64,000 nucleotides of DNA from Ignavibacteriales bacterium (GCA_020635255.1 JACKAC010000002.1:620001-684000); one strand, 5' to 3'. Counted from the first letter of the stretch, positions 16,745 to 26,377 are shown. Made by a program: numbers and translations. The notes: a model not told the origin generated them from the sequence alone.

Positions 16745-18331
16745 ATGAAGGGAAAAATTACCGCTTTTGTTATTATTCTTATCGCTTCAATTTGTGCTCC
16801 AATATCCGCACAGGTGAATTTAGATAAATTCGATTATGTTGTGGTACTGATGATGGAGAACCGCTCTTTTGATAATATGCTCGGCTACCTCTATGAGAAC
16901 GGTATTCCGCCGGGGCAAAACTTCAACGGGGTTTTTGATAAGAATCTCAGTAACCCTATTCCGCCGTATGCGGATTCATCGGAATTTGTAGATAGCGTTT
17001 ATGTCCATAAAGAATATGTAATGACAAATCCAAACCCCGATCCGGGTGAAGAATATCCGCATATCAATACACAGCTTTTTGGGACGGTGATACCGGATAC
17101 TAACAGATTTCTTTCGGTATCCAATATGCTTCCGCCCTATAATCTCCCGTTTCCATTACCCGCTGTATATCCGCTTAACGGTGCGGTACTGGATTACGTG
17201 AATACTTTCCGCAACGGAGCCGGGCGTTTCCCGGAATATTATGAGTACAAGATAATTATGGGCTGTTTCCCGCCCGATGCAGTCCCTGTGATAAGCACGC
17301 TTGCAAAGAGTTTTGTCGTTTGTGATAACTGGTATTGCGGAGTTCCAAGCCAGACATTCTGCAACCGGTCATTTTTCGACGCGGCATCTTCGTGGGGATA
17401 TGTGAACAATTCCCCTTATGAGAAGTGGCTGGTGAATTTTTCGACGACTATTTATGACAGGTTCCAGGACGCGGGTATTTCATGGAGAATATACTTCGAT
17501 CCGATAGACATCATTCCTCTTTCACTATTGGTGCATTTCCCGAGGCTGGTAAAATATACCACCACTAACTTTGCTTACATGGACCGCTTCAAAAAAGATG
17601 TGAGAGACGGAACACTCCCGAAATATTCCTTTATAGAACCGAGATTATTTATAAAGCATAACGATGAACATCCGCCGGATTCGTTGTTCGGAAACTTCTT
17701 CACACCGTCCAACGTGCTTGCCGGAGAGATATTAATAAACGATGTATATACGGCAATAAAGAACTCAAACAGCACTACAGGTAATAACTGGAAGAATACA
17801 CTGCTCCTTATTACATATGATGAACATGGTGGTACATACGACCACGTACAGCCGCCGCCGGCAATTCCGCCTTATGTCAATGCGCCTGCAGGCGAAATGG
17901 ATTTTACCTTTAACCGCTCCGGCAGAAGAGTGCCGGCAGTCTTTGTTTCTGCGTATATAGATTCCAATACTGTCTATAATGATACACTGCGCCACAGCTC
18001 GATGATAAAGACAATGTGTGAAAAATACGGTATGCCGAATATCACCTTGAGAGACCTCAGCGCGCCGGACTTCCTGGGAATATTTAACCGCTCCACCATA
18101 CGCGACGTAAGTACATGGCCTACCCCAAAACCGAGGGCGCTTCCTTACGATGCCGATAAGAACTTTTATCTTAATTTTCCTTTAACTGAATTTCAGGAAG
18201 ATTTTATTGGGCTGGCTGCCGCTATTGAAAAAATGTCCCCGCCCCTTGGTATAAAGACGACAAAGGATGCGATCGAATATCTGCAGGGATTTAAACAACG
18301 GCTGAAGATCAAATTTATGGGGGACTTATGA
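16745..18331 (+). CDS. Secreted phosphoesterase (phospholipase C / AcpA-like)
   Basis: A 528-residue protein with a signal peptide (about 1-22, cleavage after ISAQ). It belongs to the phosphoesterase family of bacterial phospholipase C and acid phosphatase AcpA. VLMMENRSFDNMLGYL (residues 34-49) carries the metal/catalytic ENRSFDN, and DEHGGTYDHVQPP supplies the second metal site. By family it hydrolyses phosphate mono- or diesters in the periplasm or outside; the actual substrate is not known. GAGAGGA lies 6 bases before the ATG. Its stop overlaps the ATG of the next gene (ATGA), indicating coupling. Confidence 0.9.
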   Translation: MKGKITAFVIILIASICAPISAQVNLDKFDYVVVLMMENRSFDNMLGYLYENGIPPGQNFNGVFDKNLSNPIPPYADSSEFVDSVYVHKEYVMTNPNPDPGEEYPHINTQLFGTVIPDTNRFLSVSNMLPPYNLPFPLPAVYPLNGAVLDYVNTFRNGAGRFPEYYEYKIIMGCFPPDAVPVISTLAKSFVVCDNWYCGVPSQTFCNRSFFDAASSWGYVNNSPYEKWLVNFSTTIYDRFQDAGISWRIYFDPIDIIPLSLLVHFPRLVKYTTTNFAYMDRFKKDVRDGTLPKYSFIEPRLFIKHNDEHPPDSLFGNFFTPSNVLAGEILINDVYTAIKNSNSTTGNNWKNTLLLITYDEHGGTYDHVQPPPAIPPYVNAPAGEMDFTFNRSGRRVPAVFVSAYIDSNTVYNDTLRHSSMIKTMCEKYGMPNITLRDLSAPDFLGIFNRSTIRDVSTWPTPKPRALPYDADKNFYLNFPLTEFQEDFIGLAAAIEKMSPPLGIKTTKDAIEYLQGFKQRLKIKFMGDL

Positions 18332-19194
18332 GAAAAGTTTTGATAATATTATGCATGTTTTTTACACAATCACTCTTTTCTCAAAATATTATTAAATGGG
18401 AGGAGAGCTTCGACGGGGATTTTTTCAGCCTGGGTTGGAAATACGTTAACCGTGATTCCAGCGGTGGTCCCGTGATGCACGTACTGCCTACGTTCGAATT
18501 CGTAACGCTGGGTACACAGGCACCTCAGAATGGTTCTAATTTCTGGAGGTTCAATTTTGAGGACGCTAACGCTTATGGGCTGACCGATGACTGGCTCATC
18601 ACTCCTAAACTGGAGAATATTGTCGTGGGGGATTCGATAACATTTTGGTGCGGAGCTGTGGACAGGACATTCAAAGACACCCTATATATTACCGTTTCCA
18701 CAGTGGATAATGTCCCATGGACTTTTGAAACCATCGACTTTTTTAAAGTGGACGGACCTGTCGGCTCATGGCATAAAAAAAGCTACGATCTTTCTAAATA
18801 CGCCGGGCAGAATATCTACTTCGGTATCCAATACTTTCATAGGGCCGGGGGAGGCCTTGGAATTTCAACTGATCATGTATGGATTGACCACTATACGCTG
18901 ACCGGACCCGGAACACCGCCGATAGTTGTCGATTCATACGAATTACAGCAGAACTTCCCGAACCCCTTCAACCCGGGCACGGAGATAGATTTCAGCATAT
19001 TGGAAAATACGAACGTAACGCTTAAAGTATATAATACAGCAGGGGAGCTTGTAGCTACTCTTGTTGACGGCTTTATGACGACCGGAAAATACTCGGTGGA
19101 TTTCGACGGCTCGGCTTTGGCGAGCGGGGTGTACTTTTATAAGCTTACTGCGGGAAGTTTTTCTGATACAAAAAAGATGACGCTTGTAAAATAA
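18328..19194 (+). CDS. Choice-of-anchor J-type protein with T9SS domain
   Basis: A 288-residue protein with a signal peptide (about 1-19). The jelly-roll domain is typical of the choice-of-anchor J/cleaved-adhesin group (WEESFDGDFFSLGWKYVNRD near the start, then DDWLITPKLENIVVGDS). The C-terminal T9SS type A sorting domain is NFPNPFNPGTEIDF ... SGVYFYKL ... TKKMTLVK. It is therefore exported to the cell surface. It overlaps the phosphoesterase gene by 4 bases, suggesting it may accompany or anchor that enzyme outside the cell. No enzyme motif is visible. Confidence 0.85.
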   Translation: MRKVLIILCMFFTQSLFSQNIIKWEESFDGDFFSLGWKYVNRDSSGGPVMHVLPTFEFVTLGTQAPQNGSNFWRFNFEDANAYGLTDDWLITPKLENIVVGDSITFWCGAVDRTFKDTLYITVSTVDNVPWTFETIDFFKVDGPVGSWHKKSYDLSKYAGQNIYFGIQYFHRAGGGLGISTDHVWIDHYTLTGPGTPPIVVDSYELQQNFPNPFNPGTEIDFSILENTNVTLKVYNTAGELVATLVDGFMTTGKYSVDFDGSALASGVYFYKLTAGSFSDTKKMTLVK

Positions 19195-19206
19195 TTGACG
19201 AAGAGA

Positions 19207-19983
19207 TCACTCGTATTTTTTGATGAACTTCTCTATCGTGCTGTTGAAAGTGTCCGGGAAGTCCAGGTGTGCGTTATGTCCTGCGCCCTTCATGTGCTCG
19301 TAATAAAAATCCTCACGCCCTTCCATTATCTTTAATACCGGCTTAATGTAGATGTTGTATATATCATGCTGTCCGTGTATCAGCAGAAAGGGGAGTTTTA
19401 CTTCCTTCAGTACGTTCAGATAGGAGAAGTTGCTCAGATTTACCATGCAGTGGCGCATTACTCTCCAGTTTATAAAAGGCACCACTTCATTCTTTAATAT
19501 CCTTTTTGAGATCTCCGTCTTACCCGAAAATCTCGATATGACCTCGCCGGCAGTCGATGTGAGAGTCTTCTCCGGAAGCGCCCTCAGCGGTAATGTTCCC
19601 GCCAATGCTATCCATCCGGGTATCCTTATCTCGGCGGGTGATCCGCACGCCGTGAATGTTTTGAACTGATCCGCGTTCCTGCCGAGAAGCTCATAGCCTA
19701 TTATTCCGCCCATAGAGTGCCCGACGTAATGAAACGAATCTAATCTGTATCTTTCTATTACTTCCGTTACGTCATCCGCCATCTCTTTCACGCAATATGA
19801 GTCCTGCGATTCGGGTTGCGGGCGTTCGGACCTTCCGTGACCTCTCATGGAGAGCGCGAATATCCTGTAATCTTTTTTGAAATACTCTATGCAGGGAGCG
19901 AAACTGTTCCGGTTTGATGCCAGTCCGTGGACGAAGATTATCGTGCGGTCGAGTTCGGGGTTAACTATTTGGTGGTCTATCAT
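19207..19983 (-). CDS. Alpha/beta hydrolase
   Basis: A 258-residue alpha/beta-hydrolase fold protein. FVHGLASNRNSF supplies the oxyanion HG, GHSMGG (Ser90) the nucleophile, HGQHDIY the acid region and GAGHNAHLDFP the catalytic histidine. No signal peptide, so it is cytoplasmic. The lineage looks like esterase/lipase or haloperoxidase-like enzymes; the substrate cannot be assigned. It converges with the T9SS gene at 18328 and is separated from it by 12 bases. Confidence 0.88.
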   Translation of the reverse strand: MIDHQIVNPELDRTIIFVHGLASNRNSFAPCIEYFKKDYRIFALSMRGHGRSERPQPESQDSYCVKEMADDVTEVIERYRLDSFHYVGHSMGGIIGYELLGRNADQFKTFTACGSPAEIRIPGWIALAGTLPLRALPEKTLTSTAGEVISRFSGKTEISKRILKNEVVPFINWRVMRHCMVNLSNFSYLNVLKEVKLPFLLIHGQHDIYNIYIKPVLKIMEGREDFYYEHMKGAGHNAHLDFPDTFNSTIEKFIKKYE

Positions 19984-20043
19984 TCGTATATCCGTTTATT
20001 TACACACATTTCCTTATAACAAAATACTCATTTAAAAATTCGT

Positions 20044-20541
20044 CTATTTAGGAAAAACCCTTCTTAATGTACATTTTAGATGATTTCCCGGGTTTTCCGC
20101 CGTCGAAGTAGCCATATCGAGCGTATATTCCAGCATATCATCCTTTAATGTATATCTTCGGGATGAAGATATCATCTTGCTGTCATTTCCGTATAGTGTA
20201 CTCCTAAACTCCGCTATAAGTTCATTTCCATTCGTGCTTACTTCGCCCTCCATTACCTCCACGCGTCCGTTACTTTGGGAATTAATCAAAAATAATTTTC
20301 CTTCCTTAAAAAGGATATAGCCGGCTTCCCAGTGAAGGAGCTTGCCGTCCCTCTCGTCGTCTGTATTATGAAGCACCTTCTGCTCGTAATGTATCACATC
20401 ATTGTAATCATACTTTGCAAAAACCATCTCCTCCGTATAGCCGGTCGTATCTATTGTGGGGAATTGCGCCGTGCCCTTCCCGGTCCATTTACCGAGCAGG
20501 GGAGTGAGTTTGGGAATTAGATTTGAAGTAACCGTTTCCAT
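20044..20541 (-). CDS. Nitrobindin/THAP4-like heme-binding beta-barrel protein
   Basis: A 165-residue lipocalin-like protein. LLGKWTGKGTAQFPTI is the G-x-W-x-G-x-G signature of the nitrobindin (DUF1794/FABP-like) family. EMVFAKYDYNDVIHYEQ and the terminal NHLKCTLRRVF, which includes a histidine near the expected proximal heme ligand, fit the fold. By family it may bind heme and isomerise or scavenge nitrogen oxides. It shares a strand with, and lies 60 bases upstream of, the hydrolase gene. Confidence 0.8.
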   Translation of the reverse strand: METVTSNLIPKLTPLLGKWTGKGTAQFPTIDTTGYTEEMVFAKYDYNDVIHYEQKVLHNTDDERDGKLLHWEAGYILFKEGKLFLINSQSNGRVEVMEGEVSTNGNELIAEFRSTLYGNDSKMISSSRRYTLKDDMLEYTLDMATSTAENPGNHLKCTLRRVFPK

Positions 20542-20614
20542 CGGATTATTTTATCAATAAATTTAATTTTTATTTGGTACATTTTAAACTTAATAATACT
20601 TATTTTTTACTCTC

Positions 20615-21754
20615 ATGAAGCGTAATCTCCTAAATCTTACATTATCCGAACTCACAGGCTATCTCGTCGAAGCCAAGGAGCAGAAGTTCCGCGCACGACA
20701 GATATTCGATTCCATTCATTCGAAAGGCGTCACGGAGATAGACGACATTATCGGAATACCCGGTTTGCTTAAGGCTAAGATGAAAGAAGAGTTCGAGATA
20801 CCCGCGCTAAAGCTGGACAAGATAAGCGAGTCGGAGCTATACAATACGAAGAAATTCCTCTTCGAACTCCCCGGCGCGACCTCATCTAAGGTCACGGGCA
20901 ATCTCAAGATAGAGACCGTACTCATTAACGAAGGCAGGAGGCATACCGTCTGCGTCTCCACGCAGGTAGGCTGTAACGTCGGATGCGAGTTCTGCGCGAC
21001 TGGTAAGATGGGCTTCCAGAAGAATCTCGACGTAAGCCAGATAATCAACCAGGTGTATGGCGTTATCAAATGTACCGGTACCATACCGACCAACCTCGTC
21101 TTTATGGGAATGGGTGAGCCGTTCCTTAACTATGACAACATGCTAAATGCGCTTCAGATACTCACATCGGAATTCGGTTTACAAATTCCATCGCGAAAGA
21201 TCACCGTCTCGACCGTGGGTTTCAAAGGAAAGATAAAAAAATTCGCGGATGACATCACCCTCCCGGAAAACACAAGCGTTAAAAATGTTAAGCTTGCGCT
21301 GTCGCTTCATTCGACTGACAATGGTATACGTGAAGCGATCATTCCTACGTCGGTAAAGAACCGCCTACCCGACCTATATGAGGAGCTTGTATATTTTTAT
21401 AAGAAGACCGGCAATAAAGTTACATACGAATACATTTATTTCGACGGACTGAATGACACGGAGAACGACATTAAGCGTCTCGAAAAACTATCCCGCATGA
21501 TACCCTGCAATATAAATATCATACCCTTTCATCCGATAGATTTTGAACTTGGCGGACCGCTTTCCCGCTACAATGCTCCGGATGACGGCTCTAAAGTCAA
21601 AACTAATTCTCTTTTAATTGAGAAAATAAATGATTTTATTGCTGAGTTGAGGGCTAGGGATGTTGTAGTTAACCTCAGATCCAGTAGTGGTGTGGACATT
21701 AACGCAGCTTGTGGTCAATTAGCAGTTACCGAAAACAAAGTATCATCCCTGTAA
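20615..21754 (+). CDS. rlmN: 23S rRNA/tRNA adenine-C2 methyltransferase RlmN
   Basis: A 379-residue radical-SAM methyltransferase. The CxxxCxxC iron-sulfur motif is C120-C124-C127 (GCNVGCEFCATGKMGF). The methyl-carrying cysteine near the C-terminus is C366 (INAACGQLA). The MGMGEPFLNYDN and KLALSLHSTDN segments are typical. By family it methylates A2503 of 23S rRNA and A37 of some tRNAs. The product length is normal. The adenylate kinase gene follows 23 bases downstream. Confidence 0.95.
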   Translation: MKRNLLNLTLSELTGYLVEAKEQKFRARQIFDSIHSKGVTEIDDIIGIPGLLKAKMKEEFEIPALKLDKISESELYNTKKFLFELPGATSSKVTGNLKIETVLINEGRRHTVCVSTQVGCNVGCEFCATGKMGFQKNLDVSQIINQVYGVIKCTGTIPTNLVFMGMGEPFLNYDNMLNALQILTSEFGLQIPSRKITVSTVGFKGKIKKFADDITLPENTSVKNVKLALSLHSTDNGIREAIIPTSVKNRLPDLYEELVYFYKKTGNKVTYEYIYFDGLNDTENDIKRLEKLSRMIPCNINIIPFHPIDFELGGPLSRYNAPDDGSKVKTNSLLIEKINDFIAELRARDVVVNLRSSSGVDINAACGQLAVTENKVSSL

Positions 21755-21777
21755 TTAAATTTACCAAATTATTATTT

Positions 21778-22326
21778 ATGCACCGACTTATTATTTTTGG
21801 TCCCCCCGGAGTTGGTAAAGGGACTCAGGCTAAACTATTAGCGCAAAAACTGGGGCTCAGACATCTTTCTACGGGTGATATTCTTAGAAAAGCCGTTTCC
21901 GACGAGACTGAACTCGGTTTAAAGGCAAAGGAGATCATGGATAAAGGCGACCTCGTACCGGATGAGATAATGATAGGGATCGTTGATGATGCGCTTACCG
22001 GCGAGGAAACCGGATTTATTCTCGACGGATTTCCGCGAACACTCGAGCAAGCTAAGGCTCTGGATGTGATATTCGAAAATAAAGGTTTTGACAATACAAA
22101 AGTTATTTCTTTAACCGCAGACGAAAGCGAGATAATCCGCAGAATGACCGGACGTGGCAGAAGCGATGATACTGAGGAAGCGATAAAAAATCGTCTCGGC
22201 GTTTACAATAATTCTACAGCCCCTGTTCTGGACTATTATAATGGAAAGGGGAATGTGCTGGATATTCATGGGATGGGCAAAATAGAGGACATAAACTCTA
22301 AGATTATAGAAGATATAGGTAAGTAG
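21778..22326 (+). CDS. adk: Adenylate kinase
   Basis: A 182-residue kinase starting at the ATG at 21778 (an in-frame start at 21709 lies inside rlmN). The P-loop is GPPGVGKGT (7-15), followed by STGDILRKAV, LDGFPRTLEQA and RMTGRGRSDDT. The LID is short and lacks the zinc cysteines of long forms, as is usual in Bacteroidota. It interconverts AMP, ADP and ATP in the cytoplasm. It lies 23 bases after rlmN, and the two may be co-transcribed. Confidence 0.95.
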   Translation: MHRLIIFGPPGVGKGTQAKLLAQKLGLRHLSTGDILRKAVSDETELGLKAKEIMDKGDLVPDEIMIGIVDDALTGEETGFILDGFPRTLEQAKALDVIFENKGFDNTKVISLTADESEIIRRMTGRGRSDDTEEAIKNRLGVYNNSTAPVLDYYNGKGNVLDIHGMGKIEDINSKIIEDIGK

Positions 22327-22469
22327 TTATTTGTTGCATGTTCTGATTGGCAACATATTATGCTGATTTTGCCCCTTAAAACTTGATTATCAAATTGTTA
22401 TATGGTTTTTGTTTATTGATATTTTCGATATATTAATATATTTTAACAAACCAAAAATTTACTTGAAAT

Positions 22470-22814
22470 ATGCCAAAAGTAGAACTCGAACTCCTTCATG
22501 ACGGCATAGCTGTCCTAAAGCCGAAGGGAAATTTCGTAGGTGGAGATGAAACTGACGAGCTTAAGGATGAGATTTCTAAACTTCAGGAACAGGGAAATAA
22601 GAAACTTATTATAGACTTGGGGGATGTACTTTACTTAAACAGTACCGCGCTCGGGGTATTGATCTCTGCACACGCAAACTACTCTAAAAGGGAAGGTACC
22701 ATTAAGATCTGCCAACTCAATAAAAACCTTGAAAACCTTTTTGTAATCACAAAACTAGCTTTAATATTCGATTCATACGCTACATTAGATGAAGCCATTA
22801 AAAGCTTTTCCTAG
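22470..22814 (+). CDS. STAS-domain anti-sigma-factor antagonist
   Basis: A 114-residue single STAS domain. LIIDLGDVLYLNSTALGVL contains the conserved phosphorylatable serine (Ser58 in LNSTALG) of SpoIIAA/RsbV-type proteins. By family the unphosphorylated form binds and sequesters an anti-sigma kinase. No kinase or sigma gene is adjacent, so partners are elsewhere. The gene stands alone, 143 bases after adk. Confidence 0.85.
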   Translation: MPKVELELLHDGIAVLKPKGNFVGGDETDELKDEISKLQEQGNKKLIIDLGDVLYLNSTALGVLISAHANYSKREGTIKICQLNKNLENLFVITKLALIFDSYATLDEAIKSFS

Positions 22815-22933
22815 GGCTGATTGGTTTTTACCGGCTATTCATAAAATATTACATATAAGTTTTTAAAAAGAATAATTTTAAAAAATATTTATTAATATTA
22901 AAACCTTTGACTAACCGAGGAGGTTTACTTTAA

Positions 22934-23713
22934 ATGAAACAATCTGCATTTACAATAGTACTAGTTTTAATTGCGTTAGTAGTATCCGCCGTGGTTTTCA
23001 TGTTTGTTTTCGGTAACCCCGCTAACTTCGATGAAACAGGTAAGGTTCCGTTAAACCTTATTGGGGCGATTTACTTAGGCGGACCTGTTGTTGTTGTTCT
23101 TATGGCTTTGAGTATTATGGTAATTACCTATACTATAGAGAGACAATTATCTCTTAATAAAGCTAAGGGAAAAGGTCCTATCGAACCATTCTTAAAGAAA
23201 GTACAAAACCTTCTCACTGACGGAGATGTTGAAGGCGCTATGGCAGAATGCGATAAGCAGAAGGGATCGATTGCCAATATTTTAAAACAAGGTCTCGAAA
23301 GATATCAGGTACTCGCTGGAAATCAACAGCTTGAAACCGAAGAGAGACTTCAGGAAGTACAGACTGCTATCGAAGAAGCTATGATGCTCGAAGTTCCGCT
23401 CCTTGAAAGAAACCTTGTGGCTCTTTCAACGATCGCTTCGGTATCGGTACTTGTTGGTCTTTTCGGAACGGTAGTTGGTATGATCAGGGCGTTCCAGGCT
23501 CTGGCTACTGCCGGTACTCCTAATGCCGCTGAACTTTCAGCTGGTATTTCTGAAGCGCTTATCAATACGGCTGGTGGTCTTTTTGGTGCTATTGTTGGTA
23601 CGATCTCCTATAACGTTTACACAACAAAGGTTAGCAACATAACATATATGATTGACGAAGCTACTTATAATATGCTTCAGATTCTTGCTTTCAGGTCTAG
23701 GAAATCGGCTTAA
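22934..23713 (+). CDS. exbB: MotA/TolQ/ExbB family proton channel
   Basis: A 259-residue protein with three membrane helices (about 8-27, 42-67 and 160-225 as a pair). The C-terminal TolQ/ExbB core includes GLFGTVVGMIRAFQALA and SEALINTAGGLFGAIVG. It forms the proton-conducting pore that powers TonB- or Tol-type energy transfer to the outer membrane. A good Shine-Dalgarno (GAGGAGG at 22917) precedes the ATG. Two ExbD genes follow; no tonB is in the window. Confidence 0.92.
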   Translation: MKQSAFTIVLVLIALVVSAVVFMFVFGNPANFDETGKVPLNLIGAIYLGGPVVVVLMALSIMVITYTIERQLSLNKAKGKGPIEPFLKKVQNLLTDGDVEGAMAECDKQKGSIANILKQGLERYQVLAGNQQLETEERLQEVQTAIEEAMMLEVPLLERNLVALSTIASVSVLVGLFGTVVGMIRAFQALATAGTPNAAELSAGISEALINTAGGLFGAIVGTISYNVYTTKVSNITYMIDEATYNMLQILAFRSRKSA

Positions 23714-23794
23714 TTAGGCTAAGTTCGTATTTAATTGAAACCTATTTGTATTTATATAGGTTAAAATATAAAAAAGGTTATATAGGATATTAAA

Positions 23795-24373
23795 ATGAAG
23801 AAATCCAGATCTACAAAGAAACCGGGTATTAATATTGACATGACTCCGCTTGTAGACGTTATCATGCTTCTGCTTACTTTCTTCATGCTAACTGCTACTT
23901 TTAAAGCGGCGGAATCAGAGATAGTTGAGGTAACACTTCCTAAATCCGTTAATACCGATTCTACAAGGCTTCCTGATCAGGACATAATGACTTTAACGCT
24001 TACTCCAAAAGGTGATATCTGGTTAGACGTGGATAGTTACGAAGTCCGAAAAGAAGTATTTGGTGATGCTTTTGGGATTGGTTTATTTCACCCGGATTCA
24101 ACTTCTAAAAGTGAATTTGAAGAAACCGGTAAGGTTGGTGACCAAATGCTCAAAAGGACGGTTATAAAACTCGACAAAGCGGGCTTTGAAAAAGTAATGA
24201 ATGACCTCAGGTTACAGCTTAAAAATAATTCCGATAATACAAGGGATTATAAGATCGTTGTAAAAGGTGACAAAGATACGAATTATGGCTTGGTTGAAGA
24301 CCTGATGACTTCTCTTAAAGATTCCAGGAATACACGGTTTGCATTGGTAACTGACCTCAAACTTGAGGAATAG
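23795..24373 (+). CDS. exbD: ExbD/TolR family protein (first copy)
   Basis: A 192-residue protein with a short basic N-terminus, a membrane helix beginning INIDMTPLVDVIMLLLTFFM (the essential aspartate is in PLVDV), and a periplasmic domain. It works with the ExbB-like channel upstream. It is longer than the second copy, with an insertion around residues 85-125. The two differ enough to form a heteromeric pair rather than be a recent duplication. Confidence 0.9.
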   Translation: MKKSRSTKKPGINIDMTPLVDVIMLLLTFFMLTATFKAAESEIVEVTLPKSVNTDSTRLPDQDIMTLTLTPKGDIWLDVDSYEVRKEVFGDAFGIGLFHPDSTSKSEFEETGKVGDQMLKRTVIKLDKAGFEKVMNDLRLQLKNNSDNTRDYKIVVKGDKDTNYGLVEDLMTSLKDSRNTRFALVTDLKLEE

Positions 24374-24414
24374 TTAATAGAAAATTTTAAAATTTAAATT
24401 AGGAGAGTTTTATT

Positions 24415-24939
24415 ATGGCAGGTGGTGGTGGTTTTGAAGCTCCGGAAGCCTATAATAAACGGCAGAAAAAATACCAAAGAGGCAAGAAGCTGGGTGTTAG
24501 AATAGATATGACACCTATGGTGGACGTCATTATGCTTCTTCTTACATTCTTTATGCTTACAACAACTCTCGCTACTCCCCAGGTTATGCAGGTTAACTTA
24601 CCTAAGGGAGACGAGGAAGATAAAGTAAAGGTTGATGCATCAAACGTTTTGTATGTCAGAGTTGCTGAATCGGGAAATATATATTTCTCGCAAGGTACCG
24701 CAGACAATAAGGAGACTCCTCCGGAACATATTGCATTAGAAAACCTGAGAAGTGAGCTTGAAGCAAGGTTCAGGGCAAATCCGAATATTATGATGCTCTT
24801 AAAGTTCGACAGGAATATGAAATACAACCAGATGGTTGATATTCTAGATGAAATCAATAGAGCAAAAATAGACAAAAGATATACTTTCATGCCGGTTGGG
24901 GAAGTCGATAAAGAGATCATTAGACTGGCCGGGGGTTAA
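24415..24939 (+). CDS. exbD: ExbD/TolR family protein (second copy)
   Basis: A 174-residue protein with a longer basic N-tail (RQKKYQRGKKLGVRIDMTPM), the membrane helix VDVIMLLLTFFML carrying the conserved aspartate, and a periplasmic domain ending DKEIIRLAGG. AGGAG lies 12 bases before the ATG. It completes the exbB-exbD-exbD unit, which ends in a strong terminator 22 bases on. Confidence 0.9.
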   Translation: MAGGGGFEAPEAYNKRQKKYQRGKKLGVRIDMTPMVDVIMLLLTFFMLTTTLATPQVMQVNLPKGDEEDKVKVDASNVLYVRVAESGNIYFSQGTADNKETPPEHIALENLRSELEARFRANPNIMMLLKFDRNMKYNQMVDILDEINRAKIDKRYTFMPVGEVDKEIIRLAGG

Positions 24940-24960
24940 ATAAATACAAGCAGTTTTAAA

Positions 24961-24993
24961 AAGCGGTGATTCAAAGATCACCGCTTTTTTTTA
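24961..24993 (+). terminator. Rho-independent terminator of the exbBDD unit
   Basis: AAGCGGTGAT (24961-24970), a TCAAAG loop and ATCACCGCTT followed by T8. It lies 22 bases past the second exbD stop. Confidence 0.92.
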
Positions 24994-25080
24994 TGCCCGG
25001 AAAGTAATTAAGTAGTGACGGCTTTTTAGGCAAAAATTGTTTATCTATTTTATTAACTTAAAGCAATAAAAGACAATTTA

Positions 25081-25878
25081 TTGCTTAGAAACCTCACATT
25101 AATATTACTCCTATTTACCGCTTTTATTGGCACAGCGGATTTATATGCTCAGAGGGTACAGTCAAAGGACCGTCAGCCTTCAAAAATAGAGAAGTATGTC
25201 GTAGATGAAACGGGTACGCTCACACAGGAACAGGTCAATTACCTCATCCAGAAACTGATAAATTTTGAAAAGGAAACGTCGAACCAGCTCGTGGTTTATA
25301 TTATTCCTTCGCTAAACGGTGAGTCCATAGAGGAGGTCTCCATCCGGCTGGCTGAAGAGAATAAAATTGGACAAAAGGGTAAGGATAACGGTGTGCTTCT
25401 CCTCATCGCAATGAATGATAAGAAGATGAGAATAGAAGTGGGATACGGACTCGAGGGAGCTTTGCCCGATGCAACAGCTTTGTCGATCATAAATAATGAA
25501 ATACGTCCCGAATTCAAAAAGGGAGAGTTCTTCGACGGTATAGACAAAGGTGTCGATGCGATAATCTCTGCCACAAAGGGCGAGTACACTGCCAAAGAAA
25601 GCGATGATGACGGCTCCGGTATCGGTCTCTGCTTTGGAATACCTATATTCGTTTTCATAATATTCTTCATTATCTTTTTCATGATAATAATGTCCATTAT
25701 TCAGCGCATGTTCGGCTGTGGTAAAGGATGGACGTCGGGAAGCGGCTCCGCTCACAGCGGTTCAAGCGGTTGGTGGAGCAGTGGTTCGGGCAGTTCGTCA
25801 TCTTCAGGAAGCAGTTTTGGCAGTTTTTCCGGCGGTGGCGGTTCATTTGGCGGCGGTGGCGCCAGCGGTGGATGGTAA
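25081..25878 (+). CDS. Secreted TPM-domain protein with Gly/Ser-rich tail
   Basis: A 265-residue protein with a signal peptide (TTG start; cleavage after LYAQ). A TPM domain follows (about 36-160: YVVDETGTLTQEQVNYL ... QLVVYIIPSLNGESIEEV ... GVLLLIAMNDKKMRIEVGYG ... AIISATKGEY), then a membrane helix (about 180-203) and a Gly/Ser-rich tail ending GGGASGGW. This is the YgcG/TPM arrangement; TPM domains in other bacteria are phosphatase-like or scaffold proteins. The next gene is a second TPM protein 17 bases on. Confidence 0.85.
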   Translation: MLRNLTLILLLFTAFIGTADLYAQRVQSKDRQPSKIEKYVVDETGTLTQEQVNYLIQKLINFEKETSNQLVVYIIPSLNGESIEEVSIRLAEENKIGQKGKDNGVLLLIAMNDKKMRIEVGYGLEGALPDATALSIINNEIRPEFKKGEFFDGIDKGVDAIISATKGEYTAKESDDDGSGIGLCFGIPIFVFIIFFIIFFMIIMSIIQRMFGCGKGWTSGSGSAHSGSSGWWSSGSGSSSSSGSSFGSFSGGGGSFGGGGASGGW

Positions 25879-25895
25879 AATTTTAATCTTAGATT

Positions 25896-26354
25896 ATGTC
25901 GTCAGCATTTTTAAATAAATTCTTGTCTCCGGAAGATCTGAATAAGATCTCCGAAACTATCTCCGGTGTTGAAAAACACACTTCGGGTGAGTTGCGTGTT
26001 TGCCTGAAGAATAAGCGGGGCATTCTTCAAGGGAAATATACACCGCGTGAGCTTGCTTTGAATGAGTTTCTCCGCGCAGATATGGATAGGACAAGGGATA
26101 AGACCGGTGTTTTGATATTTATTCTCTTTGGTGAAAGGAAGTTCGAGATCATTGCCGATGAGGGTATAAATGCAAAGATACCCGACAGCACATGGGATTC
26201 CATCGAGCACATGATGACAGACGAATTTAAGAAGGAAAATTATTTAGGCGGGATAGTAAATGCGGTCGAGGAGATAGGCGGAATCTTAAAGAACGAATTC
26301 CCGCCCTCATCCGACAATCCCGATGAGCTTTCTAATGATGTGATAGTAGGTTAA
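25896..26354 (+). CDS. TPM-domain protein, no signal peptide
   Basis: A 152-residue protein made essentially of one TPM domain (EKHTSGELRVCLKN ... RDKTGVLIFILFGERKFEIIADEGI). It lacks a signal peptide and membrane helix, so it is expected in the cytoplasm, unlike its exported neighbour. It follows the first TPM gene by 17 bases. Pairing of secreted and soluble TPM proteins recurs in Bacteroidota. Confidence 0.8.
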   Translation: MSSAFLNKFLSPEDLNKISETISGVEKHTSGELRVCLKNKRGILQGKYTPRELALNEFLRADMDRTRDKTGVLIFILFGERKFEIIADEGINAKIPDSTWDSIEHMMTDEFKKENYLGGIVNAVEEIGGILKNEFPPSSDNPDELSNDVIVG

Positions 26355-26377
26355 AGTGAATATCCCGGAAGCGGATC

